In this document: positions 1 to 8,560 of the stretch, one piece after another
How the letters are laid out: each line of letters begins with the position of its first letter
Numbering within the stretch: the stretch's first letter is position 1
Assembly (NCBI GenBank): GCA_947599755.1
Contig: CANQFO010000002.1
Location: 1-34,571, forward strand
DNA length: 34,571 nt
DNA from: an uncultured Bacilli bacterium
GTDB taxonomy: Bacteria; Bacillota_I; Bacilli_A; RF39; UBA660
Direction of reading: 5' to 3'
The notes under the pieces: generated by a model
The model's input: the letters and a program-made list of their open reading frames with translations, nothing else
The model's database searches: none
Told to the model about the DNA's origin: nothing
Translations under genes and position numbers: made by a program

Positions 1-9
1 CTTTGGGGT

Positions 10-41
10 AAGGGGAAGTCTGCCCTTTTTTACCTTTTTTT
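10..41 (+). terminator. Probable rho-independent terminator of a gene left of the window
   Basis: AAGGG (10-14) can pair with CCCTT (23-27) around an 8-nt loop, extended by an outer GGTAA/TTACC pairing across a T bulge, and is followed by T-runs at 26-31 and 35-41. The orientation fits a plus-strand gene ending left of the window, convergent with the minus-strand acetyltransferase. The stem is short. Confidence 0.4.
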
Positions 42-573
42 ATAAAATAAATTCCATTTTTCTTTTCAGACTATCTTTATGAAAAACCTTTAAATAAATA
101 TTTCTTATCCCTCTTTTCAATTTTTTTTGATTAAAAAATATAAATTTATCTTTGATAAAATTATTTATACAATATATATTATCAGGATGAACTGTTCCAA
201 CTGCATACTTATACCCTAAGTTACGGCAATATTCATCGAGTTTTAAAAACATTTGATATTGTAATCCTTTACCTATATACTTAGGATTAACAAATATTGG
301 CCCATATTCAACTACATCTTTATCGTTTAAATTAAGATCTAATTCAGATAATGATTTCTCATCAATAGGAATTATCATCATTGAACATACAGGTTCATTA
401 TTAAAATAATAAACCCATATTTTTGATTTATTATTAACTAAATCAATTAAATCAACTTTAGAAAAATCTCCTAACCAATCAGGATGTTCCATATTATTTT
501 TTACATATTCCAGAAATTCTATATATTTATCCATATTTATATCACTTACACAAGTAAATTTGTCTAATTTCAA
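40..573 (-). CDS. GNAT-family N-acetyltransferase
   Basis: This 177-residue protein is a probable GCN5-related acetyltransferase that would transfer an acyl group from acyl-CoA to an unknown small molecule or protein amine. The family call rests on the central core: a hydrophobic strand near residues 53-68, then the motif-A-like stretch VNPKYIGKGLQYQMF at about 96-110, which resembles the acetyl-CoA pyrophosphate-binding loop (V-x-P-x-Y-x-G-x-G). A further strand and helix follow near 120-140 (YAVGTVHPDN). Length is typical for a single GNAT domain. The start codon is TTG at 573, not ATG; GAGGTGAT just upstream is a good ribosome binding site at suitable spacing, and the next in-frame Met (residue 14) has none, so TTG is preferred. 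It lies downstream of a membrane protein gene on the same strand. Substrate cannot be inferred. Confidence 0.75.
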   Translation of the reverse strand: MKLDKFTCVSDINMDKYIEFLEYVKNNMEHPDWLGDFSKVDLIDLVNNKSKIWVYYFNNEPVCSMMIIPIDEKSLSELDLNLNDKDVVEYGPIFVNPKYIGKGLQYQMFLKLDEYCRNLGYKYAVGTVHPDNIYCINNFIKDKFIFFNQKKLKRGIRNIYLKVFHKDSLKRKMEFIL

Positions 574-666
574 CTAATCACCTCTATATTCAGTATACAA
601 TATTTTTATTATTTCTACTATCTAGAGAACGAACTATATCTTTTTCATTCATTTTTTCATAAAAAA

Positions 667-693
667 AGAAAAAATTTTGATTCATTTTTTTCT
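667..693 (-). terminator. Possible weak all-A/T terminator
   Basis: AGAAAAAAT (667-675) can pair with ATTTTTTTCT (684-693). Read on the minus strand the hairpin is followed by a run of Ts and sits directly after the stop of the membrane protein gene. The stem has almost no G/C, so it is only a candidate. Confidence 0.35.
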
Positions 694-696
694 CTT

Positions 697-1626
697 TTAT
701 TCACTTTGAATTTTACTTGAATAGAAGTAATATTTTTCTTTTGTGTCGTCTTTATGAAATGTATAAGTAATTGTAGTTATTTCTTGCCAATATTGATCTA
801 TCATTTCTTGAAAATTTAGTTCTTCTTTTGTTATTCCTTCTAATTTTTTAATTAACATAGTATGATCATAATCTTTGTAAATTGAGCATGTATATTGATC
901 AATTGGATTATTGGTTTCATCTTGTTGTTGAACTAAATTAAGATAGATAATTTTTTCTCTTAGTTCTATTGATCCGTCTGCCAATTGTACTGCACTATCT
1001 AATTTGGTAGCATATGATTTTGGCGATTGATCAGGATTGGTTTTGCTGATGAAAATAACTTTATATTTAGAATTTTCATTGTCATATGAAATTATCCCTG
1101 TATTTTTTTCGTTTATTTCAAAGGGAAAAGTAATTGTGATATCACTTTGCGTGGAATAGGTAACTTTTTTTCCAAAAAAATGTTGCATATATTCTAGCAT
1201 TTTTTCTTTTTCTAGACTATAAATTGGGAGATTGGTGTTTTCATCTATTTCTTTAGTATCAATAAAATCACTCGCTTTTGCATATTGAAGTGCATACCAA
1301 TATTTTTCATAATTATTGAAATCTTCTAGTTGTACATTTGCTTCTTTGATAAATTTTTCATCTCTTTTTCCGGTTGGAGCGTAAGAAATACTTTGATATA
1401 AATCTAAAACTTTATCTTCTTCTATATTTAGTTCGGTTGATATAGAGGTATTATCAGTGGAAGTTTTTGGACCAAAGAAATAATTGCTAATTAAGTAAAC
1501 TAAAATTCCCATTGATAAAGAAAAAATAACAATAAAAATACTTTTAATTATATGCTTTTTTCCTCTTGTCTTTTTATGAGATGTTGGTTCATATCCTAAG
1601 TCTTCAAATTTAAAATCATCATTCAT
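697..1626 (-). CDS. Single-pass membrane protein of unknown function
   Basis: I do not recognise this 309-residue protein. It has a short basic cytoplasmic N-terminus (about residues 1-26, ending in lysines), one strongly hydrophobic segment at about 27-50, and a long polar C-terminal part that should lie outside the membrane. There is no lipobox cysteine and no signal peptidase site obvious after the helix, so it is probably anchored (N-in, C-out). The C-terminal part mixes predicted strands and helices with no catalytic motif I can name. It has its own promoter (1650-1678) and an AGGAGG ribosome site about 11 nt before the ATG. It lies just downstream of the polysaccharide operon but on a separate promoter, so a link to polysaccharide export is only positional. 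Confidence 0.7.
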   Translation of the reverse strand: MNDDFKFEDLGYEPTSHKKTRGKKHIIKSIFIVIFSLSMGILVYLISNYFFGPKTSTDNTSISTELNIEEDKVLDLYQSISYAPTGKRDEKFIKEANVQLEDFNNYEKYWYALQYAKASDFIDTKEIDENTNLPIYSLEKEKMLEYMQHFFGKKVTYSTQSDITITFPFEINEKNTGIISYDNENSKYKVIFISKTNPDQSPKSYATKLDSAVQLADGSIELREKIIYLNLVQQQDETNNPIDQYTCSIYKDYDHTMLIKKLEGITKEELNFQEMIDQYWQEITTITYTFHKDDTKEKYYFYSSKIQSE

Positions 1627-1649
1627 AATAGTTCCATCCTCCTATTATT

Positions 1650-1678
1650 ATTGTACCAATTCTCGTGGAAAAAGTCTA
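1650..1678 (-). promoter_or_regulatory. Sigma-A-type promoter for the 309-aa membrane protein
   Basis: On the minus strand TAGACT (1673-1678, 4/6 to TTGACA) is separated by exactly 17 bases from TACAAT (1650-1655, 5/6 to TATAAT). Transcription would start near 1643, about 17 nt before the ATG at 1626, leaving just room for the AGGAGG ribosome site. Confidence 0.6.
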
Positions 1679-1727
1679 TAAAAGAAAAATTTGTTTGATT
1701 TCCGTTTGGATGGTATTACTTCTTCAG

Positions 1728-2852
1728 TTAAAAAGATATGGTCGTTTTTTCTTTACTTTTTAATTCTCCGATATACCAATTGTCTATTTTTTTGCATATT
1801 TGATCAAGAATCGTACATTTTTTTAGGAGAAAGTCATCGATTATCTTAGATCGAATTGTCTCTATGATGGCTCCTATGATAAAGACTATGAGCATTGCTT
1901 GTAAGATATAAATTGGAAAATATGGAGATAACCATAATTGATTTACTTTAAATATTTTATCCCATAATAGAGAGATATTTTCTGTAAAAAGCAAATTTTC
2001 ATGAAGAATATAAATTCCAAATGTTGTTTTTCCTAATTTATTTATGAATTTTATATAAGGAATTTTCATCTTTTTAAATATATAAAACATGGAAATACTG
2101 ATCATGGTTAAAATGATGTTGTTTGTTGTATTTATTTTTGTTGTTTGATTTAATATTGTTGTACTATTTAGATATGTTCCTAATAGGGTAATTCCTAACG
2201 AACATAGGGTTATCATAATCATTCCTATAAAAAATATTTGATAACGATTTCTTTCAAAAAAGTTATTTTCTTTTCTTTTTAAATAAGAAATGATGAAATA
2301 ATAATATATAAAATAAGAAATATTTCCAAAAACATCTTCCCATAATATTAAATAATATGGAATGACTATGGTTAATACGATAACGATTTTCTTTAATGAT
2401 TCTAATTGTAAATTCTTGGTCAATACATTTAAATATGGACTAATTAGATAAAACACTAGATATGAAGTAATAAACCAATATTGACTATAAAATGGAGTTA
2501 ACACTTCTTTTAGGATAAAATTCCAAGAGAATCCATTGATTAATACTCCGATTATTGCTAGAATCAGGCAATAAAACATTACTTGTAAGATTAATTGTAC
2601 TAATTTTTTGGTTTTATAATTTATTTTCTGTTCAGAAATGAAGTAGCAACTAATTAAGATAAATCCTGATACTCCTAAATATCCCCAATTTCCAAGTATT
2701 GTTGCAAAAACGTGATTAGTGGAAAAAGCTGAGTGTAGCATTTTCCAATTATTGCCGTTACCATGCTGAATGCAATGGGCTAATATGATTAAACCCATGC
2801 ATACAATTCTTAGCAATTCTAAATTTGATTGTCTTACTTTATTTTTTTCCAT
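1728..2852 (-). CDS. Acyltransferase-3 family membrane protein (probable sugar O-acyltransferase)
   Basis: This 374-residue polytopic protein belongs to the acyltransferase-3 family (PF03401-unrelated; the OatA/WecH type), which moves acetyl or other acyl groups onto envelope glycans. The N-terminus has the family signature: NLELLRI at residues 10-16, then a hydrophobic helix ending in a conserved His (H26 in ILAHC), then GVSGFILIS near 60-68. About ten hydrophobic segments follow. It is the last gene of the minus-strand polysaccharide operon; its 5' end overlaps the flippase gene by 14 nt, which implies coupled translation. The ribosome site is AGAGAGGA. The likely role is acylation of the repeat unit encoded by this cluster; the sugar modified is unknown. 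No clear terminator follows the stop, so transcription may run on toward 1626. Confidence 0.85.
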   Translation of the reverse strand: MEKNKVRQSNLELLRIVCMGLIILAHCIQHGNGNNWKMLHSAFSTNHVFATILGNWGYLGVSGFILISCYFISEQKINYKTKKLVQLILQVMFYCLILAIIGVLINGFSWNFILKEVLTPFYSQYWFITSYLVFYLISPYLNVLTKNLQLESLKKIVIVLTIVIPYYLILWEDVFGNISYFIYYYFIISYLKRKENNFFERNRYQIFFIGMIMITLCSLGITLLGTYLNSTTILNQTTKINTTNNIILTMISISMFYIFKKMKIPYIKFINKLGKTTFGIYILHENLLFTENISLLWDKIFKVNQLWLSPYFPIYILQAMLIVFIIGAIIETIRSKIIDDFLLKKCTILDQICKKIDNWYIGELKSKEKTTISF

Positions 2853-4380
2853 ATTTTTTCCTCTCTAATTTTTTGAGCATGGATTTTCCTAGTGTTTGAA
2901 AATATTGAAAGTTATCACTATTTCTAAAAAGTAGATATAGTAATAAATTGGGGATTGTTAGGGAAATGATCCCATTGATTATCATTTGAATATAACTGTT
3001 TTGAATGGTTAGTACTTTACAAAAGAAGAAGGTAATGCTAGAAATCATTATAAATAATAGGAAATATCCAATATTTTCTTTAGCATAATTCGAATATTTT
3101 CTACCAAAGATTTTTTTATAAGCAAACTTAGGATAACTATATCCCCATAGTGCTAAACTACTGATGATTGTTCCCATAAAAACTCCGGCTAATCCAAATA
3201 TCTGTACTAATAAAATAGAAGAGGCTATGTTTAATACTGATTCTATGACTGGAACAAAACGATTTTCTACACAAATTCCTGCTGCGGATAAAAATAAATC
3301 ATTGGATGATCTCATCATGCTTTGGTACATATTGATTACTAAAGTGATGACTACAAAAATTGGTAACACATATTGATTCCCTAGCCAACAAATGATAAAG
3401 CTTTGAATCATTGTTAGAATGCAAATTCCACAAAATGTACTGATCCAAAAATTTAAAAATCTTATTTTTCGATAAACATGAAACTCTTTTTCTTTATCTT
3501 CTTCTACTAATAAATTTCCTACACTTGCTGTGATTGAAGATATTAGCTGGCCAAATAGTGTTTTTACTGAGCTAATAATTAAATAGTAATTGGAATATAA
3601 TCCTACTGTTAAAATATTGATAAATGTTGATATAATGATATTATCTGTTGCATTAATGACTACGGCACCAATTTTATGGAAAAATTGGGCTTTTGTTCTT
3701 GCAATGATATCTTTTTTTAATTCTTTCGATAATTTTTTGATACTTTTTTGTTTAATAAATGGGTATAATTTATTAGCAAATATCGTGATTATTATATTTT
3801 CTAATAGGATACATATTACTTTGATTATTAAATATAAATAATAATTTTTGGTCATTAACAAGAAGAATAATTGTATTGCATTTAGAAATATTAAATAAAC
3901 TAAGTGAATGATATTTATTATATAATTCTTTTGATAGGCATATAATATTGATCTTTTATAAGATAATAAATAGGATATTGATGTTTGTAATAGGAAAATA
4001 ATATATATTATGGTAAAATTTAAGGTTAACTCTGTTTTTCCTACAAATAGATTAATCCATGGAATTACGCATAAACCAAGAAGAAAGATAATCACTGCTA
4101 CTATATGATAGGCTCTTTTATATAAAGTAAGCAAAGCATTAATTTTTTCTTTATCCTCTGTTGCTACTGGCTTATATAAATGAAAGATTATGGCTTCTCC
4201 TATTCCTAAATCAGCAATACTTAACATTGATAAAATATTGGTAAATAAGCCATTTACTCCTAAATATTCTGCTCCTAAGATGGAAAGAAAAAGTTTTTGA
4301 GAAATAAATCCAATTAGGATGGAAAAAAAGTTGACGGTAACTGCTACTATACTATTTCTAATGGAATTACTTGTTCTCAT
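2839..4380 (-). CDS. Wzx-type polysaccharide flippase (MOP superfamily)
   Basis: This is a 513-residue polytopic protein of the polysaccharide-export branch of the MOP superfamily (Wzx/RfbX type), which flips lipid-linked oligosaccharide repeat units across the cytoplasmic membrane. It starts with the usual MRTSNSIRNS followed by a first helix, has about 12-14 hydrophobic segments, and carries GAEYLGVNGLF near residue 40, a stretch typical of these flippases. An upstream in-frame ATG at 4389 abuts AAAGGG with no spacing, whereas the ATG at 4380 is 9 nt from that ribosome site and gives the family-typical N-terminus, so I chose 4380. It overlaps the GT4 gene before it and the acyltransferase gene after it. 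With the EpsG-like polymerase at 11854-12903 it defines a Wzx/Wzy-dependent pathway. Confidence 0.9.
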   Translation of the reverse strand: MRTSNSIRNSIVAVTVNFFSILIGFISQKLFLSILGAEYLGVNGLFTNILSMLSIADLGIGEAIIFHLYKPVATEDKEKINALLTLYKRAYHIVAVIIFLLGLCVIPWINLFVGKTELTLNFTIIYIIFLLQTSISYLLSYKRSILYAYQKNYIINIIHLVYLIFLNAIQLFFLLMTKNYYLYLIIKVICILLENIIITIFANKLYPFIKQKSIKKLSKELKKDIIARTKAQFFHKIGAVVINATDNIIISTFINILTVGLYSNYYLIISSVKTLFGQLISSITASVGNLLVEEDKEKEFHVYRKIRFLNFWISTFCGICILTMIQSFIICWLGNQYVLPIFVVITLVINMYQSMMRSSNDLFLSAAGICVENRFVPVIESVLNIASSILLVQIFGLAGVFMGTIISSLALWGYSYPKFAYKKIFGRKYSNYAKENIGYFLLFIMISSITFFFCKVLTIQNSYIQMIINGIISLTIPNLLLYLLFRNSDNFQYFQTLGKSMLKKLERKKYGKK

Positions 4381-5575
4381 CTTTTGCATCCCTTTCTATT
4401 TGGGCTATTTTGAGAAAATTTTTAAAATATTGATTTTTATCAAAGGCTGAATTGTTCGATATTCTTTTATATCCTTCTTTTCCTAATTGTTTTCTTAATT
4501 CTTTGTTTTCATATAGTTGTTTCATTGCTTCATATAATTGTTGTACTAAGTTTTCTTTTTTATTAACAATGATTGCACATTGGTTGTCTACTTCTTCCAT
4601 TATTCCTCCTGAATTGGAAACAATGGTTGCTTTTTTGGATGCTAGTGCTTCTAATACACATAGTGGAAATGCTTCTTCACATGTTGATGGTAAGATCGCT
4701 ACATCTGATCCGTATAAATAATCTGGTATCTGATTTTTATCAACATATCCTGTAAATATGATATTGCTGTTTTTTCCTTCTTCTTCTAATTGTTTAAAAT
4801 AATCATCTTTTTGATCACAATTGAAATTTTTTGTTCCTACGATTAATAAGTTTACATTTTTATATTCTTTATTTAATAAGTTAAATGCTTTTACTAATTC
4901 TAAAATTCCTTTTTCTTTGGTTACTCTTCCGGTGAAAATATATACGATGTTTTCTTTTTGAATGTTGTATTTTTTTCTAATATCTTTATATGCTTTTTTC
5001 TTATACAAATTCTTATCAATTCCATTATAAAGTACTTCTACATTTGTACTTTTTTTCACTTTAAGAGCATTATTTTTTACAAAATTGCTTACAAATATAA
5101 TTTTATCGGCAGTATCTGCTATGAATTTATAGGCTTCTTCGGTTCTTTTATCAGATAATGTATTGTGGATATGCATAATAAATTTTGTATCTTTATATTT
5201 TTTGGTATACTTTTGGTAGACGTTTCTATATAGTAATAAATTGTTTTCTACAATAATATAATCATATTTATTCTTTTTTATTTGCTTTCTTAATTTTAAA
5301 TCATAGGGAAAAATTACTATATTTATTTTTAACTGTTTAAAAATATAATTGATACATCTGCAGATAAAAAATTCTATTTGATGAAAAGAAATTTGTATAA
5401 TTCGTAATCCTTTTTTATTGATTTGTTCTAATTTTTTATCTTTTATTGTATAAACATCTACTAAATCTTGATGTTCTAGAAATCCATCGATAATATAATC
5501 TGTTAATACTTCTACTGCTCCACCATTTACAGATGGTACAGGCAAAATTCCTGGAGTGACTACTGCTATTTTCAT
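4367..5575 (-). CDS. GT4-family glycosyltransferase
   Basis: This 402-residue protein is a GT-B fold retaining glycosyltransferase of family GT4. The N-terminal half starts with a Rossmann-like strand (MKIAVVTPGI) and a glycine-rich loop (SVNGGAVEVL, residues 15-24). The C-terminal half carries the donor-binding signature: TKEKGILELVKAF after the first C-terminal strand (IFTGR), then DVAILPS and an E-x7-E motif (EAFPLCVLE with the preceding E). It probably adds one sugar from a nucleotide-sugar to the lipid-linked repeat at the inner face of the membrane. Its start overlaps the stop of the upstream GT2 gene by 4 nt (ATGA). Donor and linkage cannot be read from sequence. Confidence 0.9.
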   Translation of the reverse strand: MKIAVVTPGILPVPSVNGGAVEVLTDYIIDGFLEHQDLVDVYTIKDKKLEQINKKGLRIIQISFHQIEFFICRCINYIFKQLKINIVIFPYDLKLRKQIKKNKYDYIIVENNLLLYRNVYQKYTKKYKDTKFIMHIHNTLSDKRTEEAYKFIADTADKIIFVSNFVKNNALKVKKSTNVEVLYNGIDKNLYKKKAYKDIRKKYNIQKENIVYIFTGRVTKEKGILELVKAFNLLNKEYKNVNLLIVGTKNFNCDQKDDYFKQLEEEGKNSNIIFTGYVDKNQIPDYLYGSDVAILPSTCEEAFPLCVLEALASKKATIVSNSGGIMEEVDNQCAIIVNKKENLVQQLYEAMKQLYENKELRKQLGKEGYKRISNNSAFDKNQYFKNFLKIAQIERDAKDENK

Positions 5576-6546
5576 GATTTATCCCCTTTCCATGTTTTTA
5601 GATATTGATATAGATTATTTGTATATATACATAAGAATAATTTGATTTTTTTGGATAAGTTTTTTTCATATTTTATGCATTTGTCTTTTCTATATTTTGT
5701 CATTAAATTTTTTAGTGTTTCTATCGTTTTTTGATTTTGAGTAGTTTTTTCTTTTTGATATTGATAAAGTAAACTCTTTCCTATCAATATAGAATCATTT
5801 TCCAATTTATGATAGATAGAAGAAGTTGTTTCTTTTTTTATGATATCAATGATTTCTTCTATTGCTAATAGTTGTTGTAGACGTTTATGATTATCTATAG
5901 AATCCATTGTACTATTTTGATGGTTTACATAATAATACAATGATTCTGGAATATAGGATATTTTTTGACAATTTAAGGTATATTTCACTATAAATAATAG
6001 GTCTTCACATATTTTTTTGTTTTCATCAAATCTTAGCGTTCCTATTTTTTCTTTGATCAATAATTTATTCCATAAATAACCTTTATAATACTCTTTACAG
6101 ATATTATCTAGGAATGTTTTTTGATCCATTTCTTTTAATGTTTGATTATATAATGTAGAAGACTTAATTTCCTTATTTACATAATAAAATCCACAAACGC
6201 TTAAATCTGAATTGGTTGTCTCTATTTTATTGGCTAGCTTTTCAATTAAATCTTTATCTGTATAATCATCAGCATCAATAAATATTATATATTTTCCCTT
6301 TGCTAAATTTATTCCTTTATTTCTAGCTGATGATACTCCTTGGTGATTTTGATGAATCATTTTGATTCGACTATCTTGTTTTTTCCAATCGTTTGCTTTT
6401 TTTCTACTGGAATCTGTTGATCCATCATCTATTAAAATAATTTCTATATTTTGATATGTTTGATGAATTAATGTTTCTATGCATTTATCTAAATATTTTT
6501 CTACATTGTAAACTGGTACGATTATACTCACTAATTCTTTTTTCAT
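5572..6546 (-). CDS. GT2-family glycosyltransferase
   Basis: This 324-residue inverting glycosyltransferase has a GT-A domain of family GT2 at about residues 1-210. It begins with VSIIVPVYN, has DDGST (UDP-binding Asp pair) near 37-41, VSSARN near 70-75, and the metal-binding FIDADD (DxD-type) near 88-93. The remaining about 100 residues are basic and helical, as in capsule GT2 enzymes. A GTG at 6555 is in frame, but AGGTG sits ideally for the ATG at 6546, so that start is preferred. It is the first of three adjacent GT2 genes with similar N-termini, probably old tandem duplicates with diverged acceptor regions. It works in the polysaccharide operon, adding one sugar. Confidence 0.9.
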   Translation of the reverse strand: MKKELVSIIVPVYNVEKYLDKCIETLIHQTYQNIEIILIDDGSTDSSRKKANDWKKQDSRIKMIHQNHQGVSSARNKGINLAKGKYIIFIDADDYTDKDLIEKLANKIETTNSDLSVCGFYYVNKEIKSSTLYNQTLKEMDQKTFLDNICKEYYKGYLWNKLLIKEKIGTLRFDENKKICEDLLFIVKYTLNCQKISYIPESLYYYVNHQNSTMDSIDNHKRLQQLLAIEEIIDIIKKETTSSIYHKLENDSILIGKSLLYQYQKEKTTQNQKTIETLKNLMTKYRKDKCIKYEKNLSKKIKLFLCIYTNNLYQYLKTWKGDKS

Positions 6547-6566
6547 TTGTTTCACCTACTTCAACA

Positions 6567-7517
6567 CTATTGTTTATGAAAAAATTTTCTCCCTATACAT
6601 CTATACATCGAATAAAAATTCATGCAGATAATATATTTAATTTTTTCCTTTTTGCTAGCAGTACTAAAGATAGAATAATTCTTTTTGTATTTGCCAATAT
6701 TTCTTTTTATTATTTTTATTTCTTCTTTGGTTAAATTTTGATTCATTGCATAATTTAAATTTATATTCACAAAATGTTTTATCGCATATTCTTCAATAGT
6801 AGTACTTTTATATTTTTCTATCAACTTTTTATCATATTTTATTTCCGTTTCCATTTTTTTATTGTTCGTTCTCACACTACTATTTTGTCTGATCCGATAA
6901 TAATAATCATGATAAGGTGTTAAAATAGTCTTTTTTGACAACTCTAAATATTTTATTAAAAAATCAAGATCTTCAGCTATTTCCATTTGTTCATTAAAAG
7001 ATATTTCTTTTACTATGCTTGAGTTATATAATTTTGCCCAAGGGGTTGTTTGAAAATGTTTTCCTGTTAACATCATTTTTAATGTATCGACGTTATTTAA
7101 TTCCATGAATTTACTATTACTATTAAATGGTTTATTATTTTTCTCTGTAACAATTACTGCATTACCTATAACTAAATCAGCATTATACTCTTTTGCTTGT
7201 ATTAGCATTTTTTCTATATAGTCTTTCTTGATATAATCGTCTGAGTCAATAAACGTAACATATTCTCCATGCATTTTCGTTATGCCTAGATTTCTTGCTG
7301 ATGATACTCCTCCATTTTTTTTGTGGTATACCTTAATTCTTTTATCTTTTAATGCCCAATCATTGCATTTTTTATCCGATCCATCTGTTGAACCATCGTT
7401 AACTAAAATTATTTCAATATTTTGATAACTTTGTTCTACAATGGTTTTTATACATTCATCCAAATAATTTTTAACATTATATACTGGAACTATTATGCTA
7501 ATCCGTTCTTTTTTCAT
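6567..7517 (-). CDS. GT2-family glycosyltransferase
   Basis: This 316-residue enzyme has an N-terminal GT2 domain: ISIIVPVYN at residues 6-14, VNDGSTD near 38-44, VSSARN near 74-79, and FIDSDDY (DxD-type metal site) near 93-99. The C-terminal third is lysine-rich and ends in a short hydrophobic/aromatic helix (YIICMNFYSMYR) that may touch the membrane. The ATG follows AGGTGAT. It is spaced 20 nt from the next GT2 and 25 nt from the previous one. The N-terminal 100 residues closely resemble both neighbouring GT2 proteins. It probably adds one residue of the repeat unit; specificity is not readable. Confidence 0.9.
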   Translation of the reverse strand: MKKERISIIVPVYNVKNYLDECIKTIVEQSYQNIEIILVNDGSTDGSDKKCNDWALKDKRIKVYHKKNGGVSSARNLGITKMHGEYVTFIDSDDYIKKDYIEKMLIQAKEYNADLVIGNAVIVTEKNNKPFNSNSKFMELNNVDTLKMMLTGKHFQTTPWAKLYNSSIVKEISFNEQMEIAEDLDFLIKYLELSKKTILTPYHDYYYRIRQNSSVRTNNKKMETEIKYDKKLIEKYKSTTIEEYAIKHFVNINLNYAMNQNLTKEEIKIIKRNIGKYKKNYSIFSTASKKEKIKYIICMNFYSMYRCIGRKFFHKQ

Positions 7518-7542
7518 CTATATCACCTATTCTTCCTCATTT

Positions 7543-8550
7543 TTATTTTAGGAATTGTTTGATTAATTTTTTCATTTTGCCGTATATTTTCAGTTTGATA
7601 TAACATGTATAACTTGCATAAGATTGTATGTTAAAATTTCCATATTTTTTATTGATTTTTAAGAAATCTTTATATTCTTTTAATTGAAATAGTTCATTCA
7701 TCATCCTAATATACTGCTTATAAGAGTATTCTGTTGCGATTTGTGTACACCAGCCCTTTGTTGAGTTATATGTACACTCTAACAAGCCTTTGATGTATTT
7801 CAATTCTTTTTTTTCTAGAAAATAATGATCAAGGATTAAATCAATTCTATAGTGATCGATTATTTTTTTCATCATTTTATGGGAATCAAATTTGTGCGTT
7901 AAACTATTTTCATTTATCACATAATGATAATATGTTTTATCTGTAATATATATTTTCTTTGCTTTCATTAAGCATGTAAAATAATATAAATAATCTTCTC
8001 CATAGCTGTATTCTTCCTTGAACTTTATTTTCTTAATGGTTTCATTTTTGAATAATGAACTACATACTGATCCAAACTCATGCTTTTGTACAAACATCTC
8101 AGCTAGTTTATCAAAATCTTGATGAAAATCCAATAATCCGCAATAAAGATTATGAGAGAAATTTTTATATTTTTTGGATTCTTTAACAGACTGTGATTTT
8201 ATAATATCTGGAAAATCATTTTCTAAGGCTATTTTCATCATATCTTCAATATAGTTTGAATCAATATAATCATCTGAATCAATAAAGGTTATATAAAATC
8301 CAGAAGCTTTCATTAAGGCTTTATTTCTAGCAGATGAAACTCCACTATTCTTTTTATGATAAACCTGTATTCTGTCTTCTTTTTCTTTCCATTTGTCACA
8401 GATTAGACCACTCCTATCACTCGATCCATCATTCACTAGAATAATTTGTAGTTTTTTATATGTTTGATTTACAATACTTGATATACATCTATCTAAATCT
8501 TGTTCACTATTATATATTGGTACTATAATCGATACTAACTTTTCCTTCAT
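7543..8550 (-). CDS. GT2-family glycosyltransferase
   Basis: This 335-residue protein has the same GT2 architecture: VSIIVPIYNS at residues 6-15, VNDGSSD near 38-44, VSSARN near 74-79 and FIDSDDYID near 93-101. The C-terminal region has GEDYLYYFTCLMKA near 185-198, typical of the second half of capsule GT2 domains (the ED motif that often carries the catalytic base), then a basic tail. The ribosome site is AGGAGAT. It is the third of the tandem GT2 trio and starts 10 nt after the GT4 gene stop. The role is one glycosyl transfer in repeat-unit assembly. Confidence 0.9.
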   Translation of the reverse strand: MKEKLVSIIVPIYNSEQDLDRCISSIVNQTYKKLQIILVNDGSSDRSGLICDKWKEKEDRIQVYHKKNSGVSSARNKALMKASGFYITFIDSDDYIDSNYIEDMMKIALENDFPDIIKSQSVKESKKYKNFSHNLYCGLLDFHQDFDKLAEMFVQKHEFGSVCSSLFKNETIKKIKFKEEYSYGEDYLYYFTCLMKAKKIYITDKTYYHYVINENSLTHKFDSHKMMKKIIDHYRIDLILDHYFLEKKELKYIKGLLECTYNSTKGWCTQIATEYSYKQYIRMMNELFQLKEYKDFLKINKKYGNFNIQSYASYTCYIKLKIYGKMKKLIKQFLK

Positions 8551-8560
8551 GTTTTATCTC

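Noticed and set aside
3164..3841. Plus-strand open frames inside the flippase gene
   Set aside because: They are antisense to a well-supported membrane protein gene, have no ribosome site, and their hydrophobic or low-complexity translations follow from its codons.
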